This document shows, one piece after another, positions 39,201-43,383 of a stretch of DNA of 64,000 bases. The stretch covers positions 119,736-183,735 of the forward strand of contig JAVLUZ010000814.1 in the NCBI GenBank assembly GCA_036768485.1, read 5' to 3'. Below the pieces are notes generated by a model, which worked only from the letters and a program-made list of their open reading frames with translations, searched no databases and was not told the origin of the DNA. The translations under genes were made by a program, and so were the position numbers. This stretch comes from Mermis nigrescens (Eukaryota > Nematoda > Enoplea > Mermithida > Mermithidae). How positions within the stretch are numbered: the first letter of the stretch is position 1; each line of letters opens with the position of its first letter.

Positions 39201-42200
39201 GAGCTTTTACTGAATAAATGTTCAGGAAAATCTGCATGTTTTCGATTCCTCCACTTAACTTATTTTAACTAAATGCTACTTTTAACTCATTCATTCATAG
39301 CTATGGCTAAAAGATTTAGAGTTGACAAATACGTTCTATTTTTAGTTGGAAATTGTACGTTTTCAACTAACTATTTTTACAAAAAACACATTTACATTTA
39401 ATTGAATGGGAACCGCGTGCTTTAAAACGCGTTCCTTGTGTAATAGTTATTAGGACCGAGGTTAATTATAGGCGAATGTAAACTACGCTGCAGAATTGCG
39501 TTCGATCCGATGAACTAAATGTCTCAAATAGTTTCTTAAGGTCCGGAGTTGAGGGAGGGGTGAAATCCCAAATTGGAGGACCAGAAAATTAAGTGGTGGA
39601 CTATTATTAGCCGACTCTATTTTGTTGTACGAGCTTCTGTGCTTGTACAAAGATCTCCAAAAAGGTCTTTGTATGAGCTAACAAATTTTTGTAGCTATAT
39701 TATATAAATACATTTTTAAACATACACATTTTCGCATACTATCAGTATGTGAGAGTGTTTTTTTTGTACAATGAACCTTTGTATATACATGAACAACGAT
39801 GGTACCCAAAAGTCTTTGTACATTTTGTACCAGTGTTTTTTTTGTACACGGTGTATTTGTGCATGTACAAAGATATGTAGTCCCCAAAAGTCTTTGCACA
39901 TTTTGTACACACAAATTTTTGGTTACTATAATATGGTACAGTAGCGATTTTGGTGTGGTAAAACAGGGTCTTTTGACTTTTGATTGTATATTTTAGCTAA
40001 TTTCTGGGTTTCTAACGCCAAAAATTACTAACATTGTCTCAAAACGGCGAGAAGCGCCTAAAAATTTGACATTTTTCCATTCTAAATACAAATTTTGCCA
40101 TTTCAAAGATATACAGGACAGACAATTTTTCATATCGGAGCGAAGCGCCGAAAAATTTTTGGAATTCTACACCTTTTTACAGTTTTTATCTTTCCAAAAA
40201 TCTTTATACATGTACAAAGATAGCCCTGAAAAGTCATTGTACATCGGGAAAATTCTTTGGCGAATACAAAAAAAACACTGTTTTGTACATGCAAATTTTA
40301 AGCGATTACATGCATGTTTTTATAGTCATAATTTATCTATTTACTCTAGCTCACATTCTAAAATAATGTATCACTTCGTGAAATTCTAATAGTTAGGTAC
40401 ACTTTTGCTATACTAAAAAATTAGGTTCAAAAAATTCAAAAGGTTTTCACCAAAAATCGTCTGACAGTGGCTTGTCTTGGACCCTGAGGGGGTAATACCC
40501 CTCCCCCTTATAAGAATGTGTGATGTCTCATTTATTACATCCAATACCTATTGCATCTAATTGCTACAGCAGCAGTAGCAGTAGCGAAGATTCAAATGAT
40601 ATTGAGTGTGCTAATAGCAGCGACATAGACTTTATTGATGATTCAGACAATGAAACACTGCACTAAATTTGTATCTTGTGACATAAATAGGTAATAAAAC
40701 TTAATATGAAAAGGCGCACCTAACTTTGCGCTTGCCATTTACTACTGAATGGAGCAGTCGCTCATTATTTCTTTTCCTATGCCCACCCCAAGTATGTGTC
40801 ATGCAATAATATCTGCTTGTCTGACCCCGGCCAGCCCCGGCCGGGGCCGGGGATTTTTTCTCAGCCCCGGTACCGCCCCGGCCCCGGCCGAAAAAGTCGC
40901 CCCGGTCGATCACTAATTTCCACGTACATACTTCCATTGATTCATCATTCTATTTCTAGTCGATCGACTGGTTAGTTAGGTTTAAGAGTCATGTGTATTT
41001 CCATCATTTTTCATCGATTTGTATGACATTTTGCGAAATTTTTCATTTATTCTTGCATATCTCCCCATTTGCACCGACTCTCATTGATTCCGGGTTAAAT
41101 GAACTTGTTCGGGTTGTCCATATATGCTCACAACACAAGTCACACGTATGGCTAATTGTAACTAGTTAACAATTAAATTTGACAATTTAACACTTCGAGG
41201 AAATAAATTATTTTTTCCTTTATCGGACTTTCTCAAAATTAAGCAGAATGGGACACTCACTATATGATTTTCATCCGCCTTCCTTACTGGCAAGCACTAG
41301 AATCTATGTTACGTAATACGAATAATCTGACTCGTATAGTGAAATGATAATTTGATAAACCTAATAACAATAATTTTAGTACAAAAGTACTAATCTGGTT
41401 CATTAATTAGTGATTTAGGATAAAATTGGTAATTATGTAGCTTGAAGATTTCTCCAGCATTACTTAACGCCTGCTTGCATCTATGAATCGTCCTATTACC
41501 TATGCATCATAGTTTTAACTTTTATGCTCGGTATGATCTAACTCGTTTTATATAGACGTACGAGTATAGGTGGGCGCCACTAAAGCTGGTGGGAGGGGTG
41601 TAAAATTTTTCAAAGGTCAAAAAATGGCCTAAAAAATGGTGGTATGGCGGAAAAACACTATTTTTCAACGTTTCTCATCGAGCACTATCCATTGGCATTA
41701 AAAAATTGCGAAAAAAAAAACAAAAAATATTCAAAAGTTGAATTCTGGGGGTATTTTGGTTTCTGGGGGTGCATACCCCCAAACCCCTCCCCCACGCCCA
41801 GGTCTGTATGCGTGCGAGTATCATGCTGAAGGACCTAAATGCTTTCTTTTCAAAACTGTTAGACTGATTTTTTTCTAAGAAAGAAAGAAAAAGTATCGAA
41901 GACGGGTTGGCAGATGAGCCGGACGAAAATTCCAGCCAGCCCTACACTATAATAAAAATCCGGGTCGCCAACGCGGACAATTTGGAACGCCGTTTTTTGC
42001 TCACTCAACCACTGTCTCATTTGTTCGATTTTGTGACGTCCAAAAACTTCTCCATTTCGGATTACAGATTACTGACGAATTTTCCCAAACGCGACGTGAG
42101 CTCGATTTTTTTTGTGGATAAAATACTACATTCATAATCGCATTTGTAAAATGATTTATATAGGGCCTACTTTTTTTTACTAAACTCGTTAGTCCTGCCT

Positions 42201-42927
42201 GAACCTTCAGGTCATTTTAACGTACGTTTTCACGTTTACTAACAACACGACAGTATCAGAAAATCTGTAGGTGATTTTTATAATACTGAAGGAAGTTTCT
42301 TACGAGGAATAATTTGACAGAAATCTTGTAAGCATACATGATCTTGGGGAATTCACCCCCGCAGAATCATTTTTCACTCCCCGCAAAAAATTTTTCACCC
42401 CCCCCCAGAATTGGCGATTTTTCAAAAGTTTCCTAATCTTACCTGAAAATTGGTAGAAAAAGTGTCTTTTTAAGGGTTTTTGGCGATCTATTTGCTCAAA
42501 ATCGCCAAATTTTCGGCGCTTCGCGCCATATATTCATGTTTTAAGCGATATATTGGTCAATTTATTCGACTTTTTTCGAAATTTTTTCATGATTTTATGC
42601 TCTAGAAGGATAGAGTATCGTCAGAAACGCCAAGATACGATGTTTTTTAACGCGTACCGGCCATTTTTGGGCCTAAAAAAATGCACTTTTAGGTTTTCAC
42701 CCCCCCCAGAATTCCCATGCTGTGCATGTATGCTTGTAAGTATGTGTAAATATGAATAAGTATAAATACAAATATGTGTAAAGTGATTCATTTTTTATTT
42801 CTAAATTTTTATCGCACTTGATAATGGTACGATCACTATATTATAGCTTACTGCAGTTGACCCTGCGAAAACGTTCAAGGATCTACAGTTTGGCCGTCGG
42901 GAAGCTGTAAACATGGAAGCCAGATGA
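18082..42927 (+). CDS. FAF1: FAF1-like UBX-domain gene (8 exons seen, N-terminus not found)
   Basis: Eight exons (18082-18259, 23853-23916, 27216-27297, 31713-31867, 34174-34399, 36662-36820, 41880-42095, 42847-42927) total 1161 nt. All introns are GT-AG and phases join without a stop until TGA at 42925-42927. The order is: serine/aspartate-rich acidic linker (residues about 1-60), UAS thioredoxin-like domain (about 80-235; RKPLLLYLHDD, FVLWAWD, FPVLLVLGK), charged coiled coil (about 236-290), UBX domain (about 305-386; IKIRVANADNLERRF, LLTNFPKRD, VDPAKTF). This domain order and wording identify FAS-associated factor 1. Known members bind ubiquitin via N-terminal UBA and recruit the p97/VCP ATPase with UBX. 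The family's UBA and ubiquitin-like domains were not found upstream in this window; the gene therefore probably begins before position 1, or those exons were missed. Ortholog status rather than a related FAF paralogue is inference. Confidence 0.9.
18385..18470 (+). mobile_element. Family D fragment (D2), truncated by T1
   Basis: ACATGTAAGAGGGGGATGAGG, CCCCCATCCAAAGTTGGTCG and TTTTTGACCT match the left half of D6. The match stops where CAGTGATTGACC begins. Confidence 0.65.
18471..18575. mobile_element. Family T element with GGCCCGG-rich interior (T1)
   Basis: Starts CAGTGATTGACCAAGTAG, then runs of GCCCGGCCC and CCGGGCC that can fold back. The CAGTGAT start is shared with families J and G despite different interiors. 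The far end is near CCGGGCCTAATC. Confidence 0.55.
18576..19860. other. Intron sequence, no feature recognised
   Basis: AT-rich low-copy sequence in the FAF1-like intron. A tandem similarity GGTAAACTCTTAT / GGCAAACTCTTATAATAAAG near 19470, 19530 and 19690 is visible, and one worn GCGCAAAGCGC hairpin near 19252. No exon was seen. Confidence 0.4.
19861..19984 (+). mobile_element. Family D fragment (right end)
   Basis: CCTCCCCTTCCCCTAAAAA, TGGCCGGGGACCCCCACTC and ACATGTATG match the right end of D6. Reverse ORFs 19639-20152 run over it. Confidence 0.6.
19985..20425 (+). mobile_element. Family F2 repeat, copy 2
   Basis: Collinear with 9526-9945: ATCACTGTC, GGCGCTTCGCGCCGAC hairpin at 20129, CCTAGAATGAACTTGAAATG, and the end TTTCGACTTCGGGAAACTATG. 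Confidence 0.75.
20435..20655 (-). mobile_element. Family D MITE, copy D3
   Basis: In reverse it matches D6: CCGTTGCATC-side end, AAAATTGGAGGTCATTCACC, AAAGTC.AACGTCCCCC, and end near TGACATGTATGG. It follows F2 copy 2 directly. Confidence 0.7.
20656..21431. other. Intron sequence with an AT-rich ATAATTATA tract
   Basis: Positions about 21140-21275 are nearly pure A/T with ATAATTATAATTATT runs. No gene or element end was recognised on either side. Confidence 0.5.
21432..21590. mobile_element. Short family W MITE (W5)
   Basis: Begins CGTACATGGGCAGCAATAAA and ends CATGCCCGCGTGTG. The flanks GTCACAAG and GTCACAGC agree at 6 of 8 bases. It is shorter than W1-W4 and lacks their middle. The stretch 21591-22149 shows nothing recognisable. 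Confidence 0.55.
22150..22395 (-). mobile_element. Family D-like MITE, copy D4
   Basis: In reverse it reads ACATGTAATG, CCACCCAAACTCAAGTCGTCC, a block of (CCATTTTTGGC)-like words, and GGCCGGAGTCCCCACCCAAAA. It is the most diverged D copy. Reverse ORFs 22098-22419 are shadows. Confidence 0.55.
22652..23394 (+). mobile_element. Family B MITE, complete copy B1 (743 bp)
   Basis: Inverted ends CACTGTTTTTTTTGTACGAG and CTCGTACAAAAAAAAACAGTG. Flanks GTTCATTT (22644-22651) and GTACATTT (23395-23402) match at 7 of 8. Subterminal TTTGTAC and GGCTCGTAC repeats occur at both ends. Hairpin GGCGCTTCGCGCC lies at 22805 and a worn one at about 23175. It is the reference copy for B2, B3 and B4. Its 8-bp duplication places it with hAT-type elements. 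No ORF. Confidence 0.85.
23500..23813 (-). mobile_element. Family C MITE, copy C3
   Basis: In reverse it starts CATACATGATCTTGGGG and contains the GGCGCTTCGCGCC hairpin (GGCGCGAAGCGCC at 23660 on +) and the GATGGAGCATCGTCAGAAAC block. The other end is indistinct near 23500. It ends 39 bp before the acceptor-preceded exon at 23853. Confidence 0.75.
23853..23916 (+). CDS. FAF1: FAF1-like exon: start of UAS region
   Basis: Acceptor TTGTTTTAG. It encodes PSDCDNVQEAHENFLRVFEA; the first two bases complete a codon from the previous exon, and the last two are completed by the next. Donor GTACTA at 23917. FAF1 proteins have a similar acidic-to-aromatic helix before the YGD.HP motif. Confidence 0.85.
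23917..24279. other. Intron sequence, no feature recognised
   Basis: AT-rich, low-copy. No repeat family or exon was seen. Confidence 0.4.
24280..25297. mobile_element. Family L element with AAAGTGTCCGG subterminal repeats
   Basis: Left end GGTGTCACGCGGTAAAGTGT and right end (reverse) GGTGTAGCGTCGTTAAGTGT form imperfect inverted repeats. Within the first 110 bp and last 140 bp, AAAGTGTCCGG and its complement occur about ten times in both orientations. The middle (about 24614-24970) includes a CAGGGGCGGTGGCGCC start that could be a second, nested element. No target duplication is convincing. A 84-codon reverse ORF at 24539-24793 has no recognisable domain. Confidence 0.6.
25378..25562 (+). 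mobile_element. Family Q hAT-type MITE, copy Q2 (185 bp)
   Basis: Left end CAGGGCCGTATTTAAGTGG, right end TCTGGATACGAGTCTA. Flanks CTTGTACA (25370-25377) and CTTGTACC (25563-25570) match at 7 of 8. The interior resembles Q1 around GAGATATAGACCAATTTATG. Confidence 0.75.
25796..26665 (+). mobile_element. Family M repeat, copy M1, carrying a family A insertion
   Basis: Begins near TAAGGTCATATTTCCAGAGG, similar to 35284 onward. It contains several CTATATAG / GCTACATA words and a right part TTTTTCGGCCAAAATGGC that matches 35640. A5 sits at 26096-26544. The function of the element is unknown; it has no coding potential. Confidence 0.6.
26096..26544 (-). mobile_element. Family A MITE, copy A5, inside M1
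   Basis: CAGTGTTTTTTTTTGTAC to TACAAAAAAAACACTG, 449 bp. Flanks CAACATTG (26088-26095) and CTACATTG (26545-26552) agree at 7 of 8. M2 near 35620 shows the uninterrupted neighbourhood. Hairpins near 26309 and 26401 are worn. Confidence 0.9.
26680..26935. repeat. AAATTCGAAATTC-type low-complexity tract
   Basis: Irregular repetition of AAAATTCGAAATTC, AAATTCAAAATT and GAATTT words across about 250 bp, with local self-complementarity. No fixed period could be assigned by eye. Confidence 0.6.
27216..27297 (+). CDS. FAF1: FAF1-like exon: UAS domain, YGDKHPFF segment
   Basis: Acceptor CGCTTTTAAG. It encodes YGDKHPFFNPIAISDAIQ and ends SV before donor GTAAGT at 27298. The YGD.HP.F word is a hallmark of the start of the FAF1 UAS domain. 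Ends in phase 0. Confidence 0.88.
27306..27440 (+). mobile_element. Family G element (G4) beside a 5' splice site
   Basis: TAGTGATGAAACGGACC starts 8 bp after the exon boundary. The interior carries CCGGATCCGGATCCGGG and related words to about 27430. No matching right end or target duplication was found, so the copy is truncated. The region 27441-28130 shows nothing clear apart from a TTTTTTGTAC/ACAAAGACGG word near 27536. Confidence 0.55.
28140..28212. mobile_element. Family A end fragment
   Basis: AGTCTTTACATGCACAAAG, GGGGTCCCGAAAA and TATAAAAAATCGTGCTC resemble the outer part of A2. Only one terminus is present. Confidence 0.45.
28605..29152 (+). mobile_element. Family E hAT-type MITE, copy E4
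   Basis: Matches E2 from GTCGAAAATATTTGGCAAAA through TTCTTTCTTTGCGACCTGG to AAAAGTAAGGGTACC. It retains the right end CTAGGTCCGCCCTTG, the complement of the CAGGGGCGGATTTA-type left end. The ORF at 28694-28906 is a shadow. Confidence 0.75.
29300..29545 (+). mobile_element. Family D MITE, copy D5
   Basis: GACATGAGAGAGTTGGATGG, GGGATCCCCCAC, AAAGTCGGCCTTCTC, duplicated AGGTGTTTTATGGTC, GGCCGGGACCCCCACCC and ACATGTATAATC follow the D order. An internal 21-bp duplication (GTCCT-TCTAGGTGTTTTATG) is visible near 29420-29460. Confidence 0.7.
29555..29715 (+). mobile_element. Family B fragment (B4)
   Basis: ATGATTCAATCAGCATAGTAA, TATCATTTCTGATACTG, TTTTAGCTTTCTGAGTCCAG and CAACTGAATTTAG follow B1 from about 23060 to 23215. 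Confidence 0.65.
29884..29967 (+). repeat. 42-bp direct tandem duplication
   Basis: AAAAGCTGCCAAATAAAAGC and the following 22 bases occur at 29884-29925 and again at 29926-29967, with one difference near the end (CGACATG versus CGAGATG). The 66-codon forward ORF at 29836-30036 spans it and shows no domain. Confidence 0.9.
29968..31712. other. Intron sequence with scattered repeat fragments
   Basis: A hairpin GGCGCTTCGCGCC at 30262 lies in otherwise low-copy sequence. Near 30785-30865 the CATACGAGC..TCTTTGTATA words resemble the right end of family B. C-rich stretches near 31160-31215 and 31500-31540 (CCCCCTCCCCCAGG) resemble C/D fragments. Overlapping ORFs on both strands (29958-30506, 31140-31436) show no recognisable domain. 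Confidence 0.45.
31713..31867 (+). CDS. FAF1: FAF1-like exon: UAS domain core
   Basis: Acceptor TGTCTTTTTCAG. It encodes RKPLLLYLHDDNSVLSQLF, CAPAMIDFVN and FVLWAWDFTVAENRT. These are the thioredoxin-fold strand and the WAWD segment that define UAS domains of FAF1 and FAF2. Donor GTAATT at 31868, phase 2. A 114-codon reverse ORF over the same bases is a shadow. Confidence 0.93.
31868..32329. other. Intron, no feature recognised
   Basis: AT-rich, with a run of ATATAAA words at 31920-32000. No repeat family or exon was seen. Confidence 0.4.
32330..32645 (-). mobile_element. Family F2 repeat, copy 3 (partial)
   Basis: In reverse it matches 9526-9945: GGGTCCAAGAATCATTG, a worn hairpin near 32533, and AATGCCTAAAATGAAC. 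The far end runs to about 32330 (TATACCATTTAGAATTTCAG side). Confidence 0.6.
32938..33207 (+). mobile_element. Family W MITE, copy W1
   Basis: Ends CACACATGGGCGCGGGG and GGTGCTGCCCACCTATG. Flanks GTTCTAAG (32930-32937) and TTTCTAAG (33208-33215) match at 7 of 8. The interior is shared with W2-W4: CCCCAGAATTCAATTTTTGAAAA, GGATAGTGCTCAATGAGACACG, CCATTTTTAAGACCATTTTTCG. Confidence 0.85.
33208..33779. other. Intron, no feature recognised
   Basis: AT-rich low-copy sequence. The word ATTAGCAC occurs several times near 33370-33430 (CATTAGCACCAGTGC, CCATTAGCACGGG, ACATTAGCACACC), hinting at a small worn element. Confidence 0.4.
33780..34002 (+). mobile_element. Family D MITE, copy D6 (best-preserved)
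   Basis: Starts CATACATGTAAGAGGGGTATG and ends CCGTTACATGTATG. Both ends share ACATGTA. The interior has AAAGTCGGCCGTCTTC, TTTTTAGGTGTTTTTGACC, and AATTGGCCAAGGACCCTCACC. Flanks GATGATGAC and GACGATGAA are similar but not a perfect duplication. Confidence 0.75.
34174..34399 (+). CDS. FAF1: FAF1-like exon: UAS domain C-terminal part
   Basis: Acceptor TTTTTTTTAACAG. The first base completes a codon from the previous exon, then MIEWIEIALGHQFSLRLRV, FPVLLVLGKISGSVEII and EEVMMQLVNAVDSCNEQ. The FP.L.V.GK word and the MM.L helix match the end of the FAF1 UAS domain. Donor GTATAT at 34400, phase 0. The ORF continues a further 55 codons into intron and MITE W2, but the match to FAF1 stops at the donor. 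Confidence 0.92.
34442..34675 (+). mobile_element. Family W MITE, copy W2, 42 bp after a splice donor
   Basis: Ends CACACCTGGGCGTGGGG and TTGCTGCCCACGTATG, with a perfect 8-bp duplication GAAGGGAC at 34434-34441 and 34676-34683. It is the smallest complete W copy at 234 bp and is immediately followed by D7. Confidence 0.93.
34676..34855 (+). mobile_element. Family D fragment, copy D7
   Basis: GAAGGGACCCTACTCAAAATC, GGTCGTCTTCCATCTCCCC and CCGTTACATTATG follow the D order with an altered middle. Its left end merges with the W2 target duplication. Confidence 0.6.
34856..35272. other. Intron, no feature recognised
   Basis: AT-rich low-copy sequence with no repeat match or exon. Confidence 0.4.
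35273..35720 (+). mobile_element. Family M repeat, copy M2
   Basis: CTAAGGTCAAACTTCCAGAG at about 35282 matches the start of M1. Repeated GCTATATAG/GCTACATA words and CCCGAAAAGGCTACATATTC follow. It reads uninterrupted where M1 carries A5. The right part runs into the LINE fragment near 35720. Confidence 0.6.
35722..36172 (+). pseudogene. Non-LTR retrotransposon 3' end (reverse transcriptase C-terminus), broken
   Basis: In one frame from 35722 the bases encode YDERLKALNLERLELRR, SDLIVTYNIIHNN, HSRTRNAFTN, ATRSARIWNDLP and ETFMRNLKKFD, the familiar end of CR1/L2/jockey-like LINE polyproteins. Two in-frame stops interrupt it (TGA 35893-35895, TAA 35917-35919) before the terminal TGA at 36055-36057. 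The 3' tail has AATAAAGTATTAGTATTAGT, a short repeat tail typical of CR1/L2-like copies. The 5' part is missing, as usual for dead LINE copies. Clade assignment is inference. Confidence 0.85.
36181..36587 (+). mobile_element. Family R MITE with perfect 8-bp target-site duplication
   Basis: Inverted ends CACACCTGGGCAATG and CATTGCCCAGGTATG. Perfect duplication ATGTCCAT at 36173-36180 and 36588-36595. TTGGACGGGGCGAAC occurs near both ends as a subterminal repeat. It inserted exactly at the LINE tail boundary. The outer CACACCTGGGC is shared with family W. Confidence 0.92.
36440..36530 (+). repeat. 21-bp minisatellite inside element R
   Basis: ACAGACCCACCTTTTTCAGGG repeats about four times with minor changes. 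The 21-bp step keeps an open frame (PPFSGTD repeats), which explains the 102-codon ORF at 36312-36620; this is not a credible gene. Confidence 0.88.
36662..36820 (+). CDS. FAF1: FAF1-like exon: charged coiled coil
   Basis: Acceptor GGTCTTGCTAG. It encodes AERLCRERVRLEQEHAFNES, LEADKRKVQLKFEEDKRKDD and ERLRQMAIELEKE, 53 codons in phase 0 at both ends. FAF1 and FAF2 have this Glu/Arg/Lys-rich helix with the (R/E)QE.A(F/Y)..SL.AD motif between UAS and UBX. Donor GTATTG at 36821. The exon is not in any long ORF from a methionine, so it would be missed by simple ORF scans. Confidence 0.92.
37255..37655 (-). mobile_element. Family C MITE, copy C4, diverged
   Basis: In reverse it has C-rich blocks, a worn CGGCG hairpin near 37525, the GATAGAGTATTGTCAGAAA block (near 37420) and the GACGCGTATCC word (near 37385). 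Ends are unclear; the right flank reads CCACGTATGGGTGG. The segment 36821-37254 shows nothing else. Confidence 0.55.
37656..38361. other. Intron, no feature recognised
   Basis: AT-rich low-copy sequence. Short ORFs on both strands (37587-37881, 38225-38473) show no recognisable domain. Confidence 0.4.
38362..38787 (-). mobile_element. Family A MITE, copy A6, with perfect 8-bp duplication
   Basis: From AGGTGTTTTTTGTACAAGG to GTACAAAAAATACACTG. Perfect flanks CTCACAAC at 38354-38361 and 38788-38795. It has lost one of the two hairpins and about 25 bp around 38545. ORFs 38500-38872 on both strands are shadows. Confidence 0.92.
39008..39118. mobile_element. Family J element with (CCCCGG)n interior (J2)
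   Basis: Starts TAGTGATCGACCGGGGC, then CCCCGGCC/GGCCGGGG runs forming a long potential hairpin around 39030-39100. It ends near AAAAATTTAGTG. The left end mirrors the right end of J3. The segment 38796-39007 has GGTTGATTG-type words only. Confidence 0.65.
39119..39609. other. Intron, little recognisable
   Basis: Low-copy sequence; 39540-39600 is a reverse match to 1048-1106 (GGTGAAATCCCAAA). No exon was seen. Confidence 0.4.
39610..39752 (-). mobile_element. Family B end fragment
   Basis: GTACGAGCTTCTGTGCTTGTAC, GAGCTAACAAATTTTTGTAG and CATACACATTTTCGCATACT match, in reverse, the last part of B1/B2. Confidence 0.6.
39753..39830 (-). mobile_element. Family A outer copy A8, split by A7
   Basis: AGTGTTTTTTTTGTACAATG, CGATGGTACCCAAAAGTC and CATTTTGTAC are the start of an A copy. 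After A7 the next bases, TTTTGTACATGCAAATTTT (40281-40299), resume the same element (compare 38432 in A6), which then fades. Confidence 0.8.
39831..40280 (-). mobile_element. Family A MITE, copy A7, inserted into another A copy
   Basis: CAGTGTTTTTTTTGTACACGG to ATACAAAAAAAACACTG, 450 bp, with a perfect 8-bp duplication TTTTGTAC at 39823-39830 and 40281-40288. The target is the TTTTGTAC subterminal repeat of A8. It is the best-preserved A copy, with hairpins near 40046 and 40138. Confidence 0.95.
40435..40510 (-). mobile_element. Family F2 end fragment
   Basis: AAAATCGTCTGACAGTGGC, TTGGACCCTGAGGGGGTAAT and ACCCCTCCCCC correspond to the outer part of F2 in reverse. Confidence 0.5.
40568..40666 (+). 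other. Possible terminal exon with Ser/Asp-rich C-terminus, unrecognised
   Basis: From about 40568 the frame reads SSSSSEDSNDIECANSSDID then FIDDSDNETLH and a TAA at 40664-40666. TTGCTACAG just upstream could be a splice acceptor, and GTAATAAAAC follows at about 40690. Acidic tails with an (I/F)DD.D pattern occur at the ends of several viral and transposon proteins, but I do not recognise this one. It lies inside the FAF1-like intron on the same strand and does not fit the FAF1 frame order. Confidence 0.3.
40820..40915. mobile_element. Family J element with (CCCCGG)n interior (J3)
   Basis: CCCCGGCCAGCCCCGGCCGG onwards, ending GGTCGATCACTA, the complement of J2's TAGTGATCGACC start. The left end is indistinct near CTTGTCTGACC. 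Confidence 0.65.
40916..41566. other. Intron, no feature recognised
   Basis: AT-rich low-copy sequence without repeats or exons that I can identify. Confidence 0.4.
41568..41812 (-). mobile_element. Family W MITE, copy W3
   Basis: TATAGGTGGGCGCC at the left and CCACGCCCAGGTCTG at the right, with TTTCTCATCGAGCACTATCC and CATTGGCATTAAAAA in between, as in W4. CGTACGAG and CGTGCGAG near the two ends agree at 7 of 8, but the exact register is uncertain. Confidence 0.7.
41880..42095 (+). CDS. FAF1: FAF1-like exon: UBX domain
   Basis: Acceptor GATTTTTTTCTAAG. It encodes KERKSIEDGLADEPDENSS, then IIKIRVANADNLERRFLL, LFDFVTSKNFSISDYRLL and TNFPKRD, 72 codons in phase 0. UBX domains are ubiquitin-like folds that dock on p97/VCP; the loop normally reads (T/S)FPR and here reads NFPKR, an Arg-to-Lys change at a known contact position. 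Donor GTGAGC at 42096. The ORF that runs on 14 codons past the donor is intron. Confidence 0.93.
42333..42732 (+). mobile_element. Family C MITE, copy C5 (reference, 400 bp)
   Basis: Inverted ends CATACATG and CATGTATG, with a perfect 8-bp duplication CTTGTAAG at 42325-42332 and 42733-42740. Interior: C-rich blocks near both ends (CCCCCCCCCAGAATT), hairpin GGCGCTTCGCGCC at 42515, AGGATAGAGTATCGTCAGAAA and AACGCGTACC. It lies in the last FAF1-like intron. The ORF at 42553-42759 is a shadow. Confidence 0.93.
42847..42927 (+). CDS. FAF1: FAF1-like terminal exon: end of UBX domain
   Basis: Acceptor ATATTATAG, phase 0. It encodes LTAVDPAKTFKDLQF, RREAVNMEAR and TGA. The preceding exon ends KRD, so the junction has the RD..x.DP.K shape of the UBX end in FAF1. 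The competing acceptor TACTGCAG 10 bases downstream would shift the frame and is rejected. No clear AATAAA was found close by. Confidence 0.9.
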   Translation, partial: LTAVDPAKTFKDLQFGRREAVNMEAR

Positions 42928-43250
42928 TTTGCAGCGCTCAAATCGATTTCTTGTCAGTATAGGCTATTTGTTTATTATACTCAAGCGTTCTGTTTTAAAC
43001 TGATGCTACGCCAGCTGATTAAGATTTTTGAACTGGAATGTTTAATATGAAAGCATTATTTGTTCCTTTGTATCCTTCGTGTTTTGCTTTATTTTAAGCA
43101 TAAATCGATATTTGTTATGCATTAGCATCGGCTATTGCAGGCAATGCAAGTGGTTTAATAATGCTTATGTAACTTGCAGATTAACAAGAAGTAGGTTCGT
43201 AGGTATTTGTCAGATTTCAGAAAAGAAAGTAGTAGTTAGTCTATGGTCTG

Positions 43251-43383
43251 TGTCATTTATTCGAGAGTTTTTAGTAAATTTTTCCAAGGGCTACAGTAAG
43301 CTAAACAGACAATTTACTGTTATTCAGCAGATCAGCTTAGTTAGGGCAAATGGCTGGAATCCTTCCATTTTTAATGCACTAAT
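43251..43383 (+). repeat. Interspersed repeat S, copy 1
   Basis: TCATTTATTCGAGAGTTTTT, AGGGCTACAGTAAG, CAGCAGATCAGCT and CTTCCATTTTTAATGCACTA match 51374-51510 in the same order. Type unknown. The 144-codon ORF at 43079-43513 crosses it and shows no domain. Confidence 0.75.

Noticed and set aside
42096..42137. Extension of the UBX exon to the in-frame stop at 42137
   Set aside because: GTGAGC at 42096 is a good donor, and the terminal exon at 42847 restores the family's UBX ending.
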